Assembly (NCBI GenBank): GCA_947441875.1
Contig: CANEUR010000083.1
Location: 1-5,031 of the forward strand
From: Rickettsiales bacterium
GTDB taxonomy: Bacteria; Pseudomonadota; Alphaproteobacteria; Rickettsiales; UBA1997
Length of the DNA: 5,031 bases
Reading direction: 5' to 3'
Each line of letters starts with the position of its first letter. The first letter of the stretch is position 1. This document shows positions 1 through 5,031 of the stretch, in pieces. The translations under genes and the position numbers were made by a program. A model generated the notes under the pieces. The model ran no database searches and was not told the origin of the DNA. It was given only the letters and a program-made list of their open reading frames with translations.

Positions 1-1542
1 ATTCTTGGTTCAGGTCCTAATCGTATTGGTCAGGGCATTGAGTTTGATTATACTTGTGTGCATGCTTCTTTTGCTTACAAAGAAGAGGGTATTGAGGCGA
101 TTATGATAAATTGTAATCCAGAAACTGTTTCTACCGATTATGATACTTCAAGTAGGTTATATTTTGAGCCTATTACTGCCGAAGATGTTTTAGAAATAAT
201 TAAAAAAGAAGCCAGCAACGGCGAGTTACTTGGAGTAAATGTGCAGTTTGGCGGGCAAACCCCATTAAGTTTGGCAAAATTTTTACAAGATAATCAAGTG
301 CCAATTATCGGCACTTCTCCTGATATGATCGATCTTGCCGAAGATCGTAAGCGTTTTCAATTATTGTTGCAAGAATTACACTTATTGCAACCGCAAAATT
401 ACATTGCTTACTCGCAAGCAGAAGTTTTAGAACAGGTGAAGCAAATTGGTTTCCCTATTGTAGTAAGGCCTTCTTATGTTTTGGGTGGTAAGGGTATGGC
501 TATTATTGATAACTCAGATTCTTTAGAGCAGTATTTAAAAGATTGTCAAGATGTTTTTGCCACAGGCCCTTTGCTACTTGACCAATTCTTAAATAATGCC
601 ATCGAAATTGATGTTGATGCTTTATCAGATGGTGAAACTGTTTTTGTAGCAGGCATTATGCAACACATCGAAGAAGCTGGTATTCACTCTGGTGATTCGG
701 CTTGTTCATTGCCTCCATATTCGCTTTCAGAACAAAACATTAGCCAAATCAAGCAGGCAACAGCTAAATTAGCTTTAGCATTACAGGTTAAAGGTTTAAT
801 GAATGTGCAGTTTGCTATTAAAAACGATAATTTATATGTGCTTGAGGTAAATCCTAGAGCCTCTCGAACCGTTCCTTTTGTAGCAAAAGCAACAGGTATT
901 GCTATTGCTAAAATTGCCTCTCTTATTATGATTGGTAAAAAACTTGCCGATTTTAACTTACAAGAGCCAAAACTTAAATATTTTGCAGTAAAAGAAGTGG
1001 TTTTGCCTTTTGCCAGATTTAACGACACCGACACTTTACTTGGCCCTGAAATGAAATCTACTGGTGAAGTTATGGGTATCGATAAAACTTTTGCCTTAGC
1101 TTTTGCCAAAGCTCAAGTAGCTGCAGGAGTAAAATTACCAACGAGTGGTTTGGCTTTTTTATCGGTAAAAAATACTGATAAACCATATTTAACAAGCATT
1201 GCAAAGCAATTAATTAAAATCGGTTTTAACATAGTTGCCACCAAAGGAACTGCCAAGTTTTTAGCCGAACAAAATATTGCTGTAACTATTGTTAATAAAA
1301 TTACCGAAGATAAGCCTCATGTAGTTGATATGATAGATAAAAAAGAAATTGATCTTATTATTAACACTACCGAAGGAGTGCAATCTGCCAAAGATAGTTT
1401 TTCTATTAGAAGAACCGCTCTAATTCGTGGTATCACTTACAGCACAACCATTGCTGGAGCAAAAGCTTTAGTTGAGTCAATTGATGCTTATAAACAAAAT
1501 GGTTGCGAGTTTGATGTTTATGCTTTGCAAGATCAAAACTAA
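1..1542 (+). CDS. carB: Carbamoyl phosphate synthetase large subunit, C-terminal half (5' end outside window)
   Basis: Carbamoyl phosphate synthetase large chain makes cytosolic carbamoyl phosphate for arginine and pyrimidine synthesis, using ammonia passed from the CarA glutaminase subunit. The frame is open from base 1, so the GTG at 58 is an internal valine and not a start. The 513 visible codons align with E. coli CarB from about residue 560 to its end, so roughly the first 559 residues are missing. The visible part begins in the second pre-ATP-grasp domain (GPNRIGQGIEFDY). The second ATP-grasp (carbamate kinase) domain follows, with metal ligands Q270, E282 and N284 in EVNPRASRTVPF, matching E. 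coli Q829, E841 and N843. The allosteric MGS-like domain spans about 377-513 and keeps TKGT (414-417), K433 and NTT (455-457), the positions that bind effectors in E. coli. Nothing looks broken. Family assignment is near certain; which effectors act here is unknown. Confidence 0.98.
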   Translation: MLGSGPNRIGQGIEFDYTCVHASFAYKEEGIEAIMINCNPETVSTDYDTSSRLYFEPITAEDVLEIIKKEASNGELLGVNVQFGGQTPLSLAKFLQDNQVPIIGTSPDMIDLAEDRKRFQLLLQELHLLQPQNYIAYSQAEVLEQVKQIGFPIVVRPSYVLGGKGMAIIDNSDSLEQYLKDCQDVFATGPLLLDQFLNNAIEIDVDALSDGETVFVAGIMQHIEEAGIHSGDSACSLPPYSLSEQNISQIKQATAKLALALQVKGLMNVQFAIKNDNLYVLEVNPRASRTVPFVAKATGIAIAKIASLIMIGKKLADFNLQEPKLKYFAVKEVVLPFARFNDTDTLLGPEMKSTGEVMGIDKTFALAFAKAQVAAGVKLPTSGLAFLSVKNTDKPYLTSIAKQLIKIGFNIVATKGTAKFLAEQNIAVTIVNKITEDKPHVVDMIDKKEIDLIINTTEGVQSAKDSFSIRRTALIRGITYSTTIAGAKALVESIDAYKQNGCEFDVYALQDQN

Positions 1543-1548
1543 AAAATT

Positions 1549-2172
1549 ATGCAACATTTTTCTAAAATTTTAATCGCTACTAATAATCATGGTAAGTTTA
1601 GCGAAATATCAGATTTGCTAAATTATATTAAAATCACTCCTCTTGCCACATTTGATTTTAATAACTTAACCGAGCCAGAAGAAACAGCCCAAACTTTTGC
1701 TGAAAATGCCTTGATAAAAGCCAAATATTATGGCGATGCAACCAATCATATTTCTTTGGCAGATGATTCTGGCTTATGTATACCTGTCTTGCAAAATCAA
1801 CCCGGAGTTCACTCGGCAAGATTTACCATTGATAACTCTGGTAAAAAAAATTTTCCCTGGGCATTTAATAAAATACAGCAACAACTACTCGATATTGGCT
1901 TTGATTCTATTAATAATTTAGCTCCTGCTTATTTTATTTGTAATTTGTGTTTATATAATCCGCTTACTTGTGAAGCTTTTAATTTTGAGGGCAGGGTTGA
2001 TGGTAAAATTGTTTTGCCAAGAGGTGAAAATGGTTTTGGTTATGATCCTATTTTTTTAAGAAACGGCGATAATTTAACTTTTGGTGAGCTTTCTGCTGTG
2101 CAAAAACACAGCATTTCACACAGAGCTTTGGCTTTTTTAAAGTTGGTAGATTTTTTAAAACTTTCAAAATAA
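1549..2172 (+). CDS. rdgB: Non-canonical purine NTP pyrophosphatase (RdgB/HAM1 family)
   Basis: Cytosolic house-cleaning enzyme that hydrolyses ITP, dITP and XTP to monophosphates plus pyrophosphate, keeping deaminated purines out of DNA and RNA. At 207 residues it is near the usual family length. Visible motifs in order: the N-terminal ATNNHGKFSEI substrate loop (10-20), EETAQTFAENALIKAKY (44-60), the catalytic ADDSGL (71-76, D72/D73), PGVHSARF (85-92), the GRVDGK strand (148-153), GENGFGYDPIF (159-169), and FGEL...SHRA (178-193) near the C-terminus. All signature blocks are intact. The ATG at 1549 lies six bases after the carB stop, which suggests cotranscription. No GGAG-like ribosome site precedes it, only an A-rich stretch. 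The start is well placed because the first beta strand (KILIAT) begins at residue 6. In many alphaproteobacteria rdgB sits by rph and hemW, so the carB linkage may be lineage-specific. Confidence 0.97.
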   Translation: MQHFSKILIATNNHGKFSEISDLLNYIKITPLATFDFNNLTEPEETAQTFAENALIKAKYYGDATNHISLADDSGLCIPVLQNQPGVHSARFTIDNSGKKNFPWAFNKIQQQLLDIGFDSINNLAPAYFICNLCLYNPLTCEAFNFEGRVDGKIVLPRGENGFGYDPIFLRNGDNLTFGELSAVQKHSISHRALAFLKLVDFLKLSK

Positions 2173-2209
2173 TTTATGGCAATATTGTTTCATAAGTAGT
2201 TTTATTAAT

Positions 2210-2238
2210 TGGAAATGTTGCATGATGAAACATTTCTA
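2210..2238. terminator. Hairpin between the convergent rdgB and metX ends
   Basis: A perfect 8-bp inverted repeat (GAAATGTT at 2212-2219, AACATTTC at 2229-2236) encloses a 9-base loop. In plus-strand RNA a G-U and a U-A pair (2211/2237, 2210/2238) can lengthen the stem to 10 bp. It lies 38 bases after the rdgB stop and directly after the metX stop, where a shared terminator would be expected. Neither side has a strong run of T, so it is a weak intrinsic terminator at best, or an end-protecting hairpin. Confidence 0.4.
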
Positions 2239-3402
2239 TTATGAGATATGATTGGTATTATTTAAAACTCCAGAGATGGTTTTTTCGAGTAATAAATTTG
2301 GTAATAAGAAAGAATCATGACCATTTTCACTATCTATTACCACCAAGCTTACTTTAATACCAATGCTTGCCATAGCTTGAGTGAGTTTTTTAGATTCTGT
2401 TGGCGGAAAAAGCCAATCATCAGAAAAAGTAATTAAACAGACTTTACCATTGTTATTTTTGGCAAAACCATCGAAGGCTAAACTTAAATTATTTTGATGG
2501 TCATTTGCTAAATCAAAATAATCAACCGCTTTAGTGATATATAAATAAGAGTTAGGATCAAATCTTTCAACAAATCGTTTTCCTTGATGATGTAAATAAC
2601 TTTCTACTTCAAAATCTTTGTTAAAGCTAAAAGATTTATGCTGGTTTTTCAAATCTCGACCAAACTTTTTTTGTAAAGCACTTTGTGATAAATAAGTGAT
2701 GTGAGCAGTCATTCGAGCCACCGCCAAACCCTTGCTAGGAAATTTTTTTTCTAATAAATAATTACCGCAACACCAATTTTCATCGGCCATAATGGCTTGT
2801 CTACCCACTTCGTGAAAGGCGATGTTTTGTGGAGAATGATGATAAGAAGTTGCTATTGGAATGGCAATATCTACTTCATTTGGAAATAAATTAAGCCAAG
2901 ATAAAACCTGCATACCGCCAGTTGAGCCACCAATAACCGCATAAAGCTTACTAATGCCAAAAGATTTTATCAATAAATTTTGAGCCCGAACCATATCGGC
3001 AATAGTGACCATCGGAAAATCGAGTGCATAAGGCATTTTTGTAGATTCGTTAAACTCTTTTGGCCCAAAAGAACCCATGCATCCACCTAAAATATTGCTA
3101 CAAATTACAAAAAATTTATCGGTGTCAATTGGTTTATTTGGTCCAACCATCAATTGCCACCAACCATCTTTGCCTGTAACAGGATTTTTGCTTGCCAAAT
3201 ATTGATCGCCAGTAAGGGCATGACAAACTAAAACGGCATTGCTTTTATTGTTATTAAGCTCGCCATAAGTTTGATATGCCAAAGGAAAGTTGCTAATTTC
3301 TAGACCAGAATCAATTTTTAAAGGTTTTTCTGTGCCTAGTGTAGCTATTTTCCCTATTTCGTATTTTGTAAAATTTACTCCAAAATTTGCAATAACTTTC
3401 AT
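2239..3402 (-). CDS. metX: Homoserine O-acyltransferase (MetX, alpha/beta hydrolase fold)
   Basis: Transfers an acyl group, usually acetyl from acetyl-CoA, to the hydroxyl of homoserine, committing it to methionine synthesis in the cytosol. The 387 residues match the family's usual length of about 380. Visible features: LAYQTYGELN (41-50), CHALTGD (60-66), GWWQLMVGP (80-88), the NILGGCMGSFGP loop (103-114), the nucleophile elbow GGSTGGMQ (158-165, Ser160), SDDWLFPP (327-334, catalytic Asp329) and ENGHDSFLL (359-367, His362). The Ser-Asp-His triad is therefore complete. The ATG at 3402 leaves a normal N-terminal lead before the YQTYG block; no Shine-Dalgarno is seen. It is transcribed divergently from the chorismate mutase gene. 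In many alphaproteobacteria metW follows metX, but here the gene ends into a convergent spacer and metW is absent. Some MetX-family enzymes use succinyl-CoA, and the acyl donor cannot be decided by eye. Confidence 0.96.
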   Translation of the reverse strand: MKVIANFGVNFTKYEIGKIATLGTEKPLKIDSGLEISNFPLAYQTYGELNNNKSNAVLVCHALTGDQYLASKNPVTGKDGWWQLMVGPNKPIDTDKFFVICSNILGGCMGSFGPKEFNESTKMPYALDFPMVTIADMVRAQNLLIKSFGISKLYAVIGGSTGGMQVLSWLNLFPNEVDIAIPIATSYHHSPQNIAFHEVGRQAIMADENWCCGNYLLEKKFPSKGLAVARMTAHITYLSQSALQKKFGRDLKNQHKSFSFNKDFEVESYLHHQGKRFVERFDPNSYLYITKAVDYFDLANDHQNNLSLAFDGFAKNNNGKVCLITFSDDWLFPPTESKKLTQAMASIGIKVSLVVIDSENGHDSFLLPNLLLEKTISGVLNNTNHIS

Positions 3403-3430
3403 TGATTTATTAAAATAATTTACTTAAAAT
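3402..3430 (+). promoter_or_regulatory. Candidate sigma-70-type promoter for the chorismate mutase gene
   Basis: TTGATT (3402-3407) and TAAAAT (3425-3430) are separated by exactly 17 bases and match the consensus boxes at 4/6 and 5/6 positions. Transcription would begin near 3437, giving a leader of about 30 bases before the ATG at 3468. The -35 box touches the metX start codon, so the two divergent genes share a very compact control region. The spacer is so AT-rich that chance matches are likely, and I could not pick a convincing promoter for metX on the other strand. Confidence 0.35.
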
Positions 3431-3467
3431 TAGTTTAATATTTTAAACATTTTAATTAATAAAGCAA

Positions 3468-4337
3468 ATGACTAATTCTCTTAATAAGCTAAAAGAATTT
3501 CGTATACAAATAGATGCCCTAGATCGCCAGGTAATAAGTTTACTTAAACAAAGAATGAATATTATCAAGCAAGTTGCTGAATATAAAAAAACCCAAAATG
3601 AGGTTTTTTATATCAAATCAAGCAGAGAAGCCGATATGTTAAAAAAGTTAATTGCCGATAATAACAGTAATTTTTCGTCTGCTTCAATTGTGGCAATTTG
3701 GCGAAAAATCATCACCAATGCCAATATGGAAGAGCAGGCTATCAAATTAGTGGTGCATAATCCAAAAAACAACCCAGAAATTGAATACATTTTACGCGAT
3801 TATTATAATAACGAAATAGAAATACATCATTTTGATAGCATTAATAGCGTTATTTCTGAATTACAAAAAGATCAAACAAAGATTGGTGTTTTTTCTTTAC
3901 CAAATCAAAACAGTATTAAAAGCAACGAAGATTGGTGGATCAATCTATCTAATAACCAAACTAATCTAAAAGTTTTTGCTAGCTTGCCCTTTATCAGATT
4001 TAAAAATAATAATGTAGGTTTAAAAACTAATTATCAATTAGTGGCAGTTGCTCAAAAACAACCAGAGCAATCGAATCAAGATATCACTTTGCTTGTATGT
4101 GAAATAAAAAAAGATTATTCTTTATTGCAAATACAAGGTTTATTTGAAAAAAATCAATTACAAGCTAATATTTTAAAAGTTAATCAATCGCCACATTTTG
4201 GTGGAATGCAATTAATTTTAATGCAATTACAAGGTTTTTTCCTAGAAAGCGATCAAGTTTTGCAAAATATGCAAAATGATTTTTTGAAGCCATACATCAA
4301 AATAATCGGTCATTACCCAACCGCCATAGATATATAA
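3468..4337 (+). CDS. AroQ-type chorismate mutase with degenerate prephenate dehydratase/ACT-like tail
   Basis: The N-terminal domain (about 5-92) is an all-helical AroQ chorismate mutase, which rearranges chorismate to prephenate for phenylalanine and tyrosine synthesis. R12, R29, K40, R53 and E54 match E. coli P-protein R11, R28, K39, R51 and E52; the Gln88 position appears to be E89. Residues about 93-200 resemble part of a prephenate dehydratase domain: GVFSLPN (140-146) sits where the family has VVPIEN, but the catalytic TRF threonine motif is replaced around TNYQLVAVAQ (187-196). Residues about 205-289 look like an ACT domain ending IKIIGHYP (277-284), matching VLGCYP/VLGSYP in true P-proteins, with VNQSP in place of ESRP. 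At 289 residues it is much shorter than the roughly 360-390 of bifunctional enzymes. Prediction: mutase only, with a structural or regulatory tail. No Shine-Dalgarno is seen before the ATG. Mutase assignment is strong; the tail's role is inferred. Confidence 0.88.
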   Translation: MTNSLNKLKEFRIQIDALDRQVISLLKQRMNIIKQVAEYKKTQNEVFYIKSSREADMLKKLIADNNSNFSSASIVAIWRKIITNANMEEQAIKLVVHNPKNNPEIEYILRDYYNNEIEIHHFDSINSVISELQKDQTKIGVFSLPNQNSIKSNEDWWINLSNNQTNLKVFASLPFIRFKNNNVGLKTNYQLVAVAQKQPEQSNQDITLLVCEIKKDYSLLQIQGLFEKNQLQANILKVNQSPHFGGMQLILMQLQGFFLESDQVLQNMQNDFLKPYIKIIGHYPTAIDI

Positions 4338-4376
4338 TACCAATTACCATCTGTAAATAATCAAATAATAAAATAG

Positions 4377-4430
4377 TTTTAGTTTTAAAACCAACATTTT
4401 ATCTAGATAAATCAAGGTTTTAAACTAAAA
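4377..4430. terminator. Large nested inverted repeat, probable bidirectional terminator
   Basis: The arms 4377-4392 and 4416-4430 pair over 15 bp with one bulged T at 4383; CC/GG sits at the loop end. The 23-base loop contains a perfect 14-bp palindrome, TTTATCTAGATAAA (4398-4411), which can form its own stem inside the larger one. The element lies between two convergent genes, 39 bases after the chorismate mutase stop. Read on the minus strand it is followed by a T-rich stretch (4376 down to about 4352), as expected of an intrinsic terminator for the right-hand gene; on the plus strand no T-run follows. Confidence 0.55.
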
Positions 4431-4488
4431 AGCTTCGTTAAAAATATAAAAATCATCAAGCAAAGGCTCTGGATTTTTTGCACAGAAA

Positions 4489-5031
4489 TTAAAATAATCG
4501 AGGTTGCTTTTCAATGTATTCATAATACAAAAAGTTGATAAATTTATAAACAAATTCAAAAGAAATTCGTTTGCGGTTGTTGTCGCGGAAATTGGTTAAA
4601 AAGAAAGAGTGGTATTTTTTTCGATATGCCGTTAAATGCTCGTTAAAAAGGCTAATTAACTGCAGTTGCTTGTTGATTTCTATTGGTTGATGAAAAATCA
4701 AGTGAGCCAAGTTTCGAGAGCTTTCTTTGCCTATTAGTGCCGATATTTCGGCACTTCTAATATCTTGCAGACAAATTTTTTTGCCGTTTTTGGTGTCGAT
4801 GGCATTTAGTAAAATAATGTTTTGCTCTAAAATTTGCTTGCACTTATCGCTCACTTTGGCGATTTCGGTGGTTTTAAAATCTTGGGTGGCAATTTTTATT
4901 GGTAAACCGCCACTTTCAAGGTGTTTTTTGGTGATTCTTGATATTGCCAAACTGTTTTTAACATTGGCGATTTTTTCAAAAATATCGCCACCAAATTGCC
5001 AGCCGTCTTGTTGTTTTAAAACAATTTCAAG
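4489..5031 (-). CDS. Unidentified protein, C-terminal 180 residues (5' end outside window)
   Basis: I do not recognise this protein. The frame stays open to the right edge of the window, so the TTG at 4950 is most likely an internal leucine and the true start lies beyond 5031. The visible part is soluble-looking, with no clear membrane segment or signal. Near the edge is DGWQFGGDIFEKI, then HLESGGLPIKIATQDF (37-52), a Lys/Asn/Ile-rich mixed helix-strand region, and a basic-aromatic C-terminus containing NFRDNNRKRISFEF (147-160) followed by YKFINFLYYEYIEKQP. No catalytic motif that I can name is present. The sense strand has the same AT-rich codon use as its neighbours, so there is no sign of recent transfer. 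It is convergent with the chorismate mutase gene. The final codons may be altered by a one-base frameshift, because an alternative frame continues to 4425. That this is a real gene is likely; its function is unknown. Confidence 0.7.
   Translation of the reverse strand, partial: LEIVLKQQDGWQFGGDIFEKIANVKNSLAISRITKKHLESGGLPIKIATQDFKTTEIAKVSDKCKQILEQNIILLNAIDTKNGKKICLQDIRSAEISALIGKESSRNLAHLIFHQPIEINKQLQLISLFNEHLTAYRKKYHSFFLTNFRDNNRKRISFEFVYKFINFLYYEYIEKQPRLF

Noticed and set aside
58..60. GTG as a start for the first gene
   Set aside because: The frame is open and conserved (GPNRIGQGIEFDY) upstream to base 1, so this is an internal valine of carB.
684..1109. 141-codon open frame on the minus strand
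   Set aside because: It lies entirely inside carB, which is strongly conserved in the plus frame here; the antisense protein is low-complexity and Ala/Lys/Ser-rich, typical of a shadow frame.
1730..1921. 63-codon plus-strand open frame
   Set aside because: Out of frame within rdgB, overlapping its catalytic ADDSGL region; no independent support.
3403..3467. Weak AT-only inverted repeats in the divergent spacer (such as TTAAAAT/ATTTTAA at 3424-3446) as operator sites
   Set aside because: The region is almost entirely A and T, so short palindromes are unavoidable; no known methionine or aromatic regulator site or riboswitch core is visible.
3608..3790. 60-codon minus-strand open frame with a hydrophobic look
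   Set aside because: Antisense to the chorismate mutase domain, whose active-site residues fix the plus frame; the hydrophobicity is a by-product of the Lys/Asn/Ile-rich sense strand.
2251..4344. Shared 11-mer ATAATACCAAT at the 3' ends of metX and the chorismate mutase gene
   Set aside because: Matches of this length are expected by chance in 5 kb of AT-rich DNA; there is no longer similarity around it.
4948..4950. TTG as a start for the right-hand gene
   Set aside because: The frame continues upstream without a stop to the window edge with protein-like sequence, so a start here is unnecessary.

Overview
This AT-rich window most likely comes from the chromosome of a free-living or only mildly reduced alphaproteobacterium. 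That is an inference from two things: the low-GC, A/T-ending codon use throughout, and a chorismate mutase with a degenerate prephenate-dehydratase/ACT tail next to metX, a pairing I recall from alphaproteobacterial chromosomes. The lineage cannot be fixed from this sequence. I see no mobile element, CRISPR array, rRNA, tRNA or defence island.

Layout: (1) 1-1542 (+) is the C-terminal half of carB, the large subunit of carbamoyl phosphate synthetase; its first half lies before the window. (2) 1549-2172 (+) is rdgB, the house-cleaning inosine/xanthosine triphosphate pyrophosphatase, six bases after carB and probably cotranscribed. (3) 2173-2238 is a short convergent spacer with a hairpin. (4) 2239-3402 (-) is metX, a homoserine O-acyltransferase of methionine synthesis. 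(5) 3403-3467 is a 65-bp divergent promoter region. (6) 3468-4337 (+) is an AroQ-type chorismate mutase whose C-terminal part looks like a prephenate dehydratase/ACT region that lost its catalytic threonine motif. (7) 4338-4488 is a convergent spacer with a large nested inverted repeat, probably a two-way terminator. (8) 4489-5031 (-) is the C-terminal part of a protein I cannot identify, running off the right edge, with a possible single-base frameshift at its 3' end.

The recognised genes are biosynthetic or housekeeping: carbamoyl phosphate for arginine and pyrimidines, nucleotide-pool cleaning, methionine from homoserine, and prephenate for phenylalanine and tyrosine. The window does not contain a recognisable new multi-gene system. 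The points most worth a second look are the degenerate tail of the chorismate mutase, the possible frameshift and unknown identity of the right-hand gene, and the nested palindrome between genes 6 and 8.
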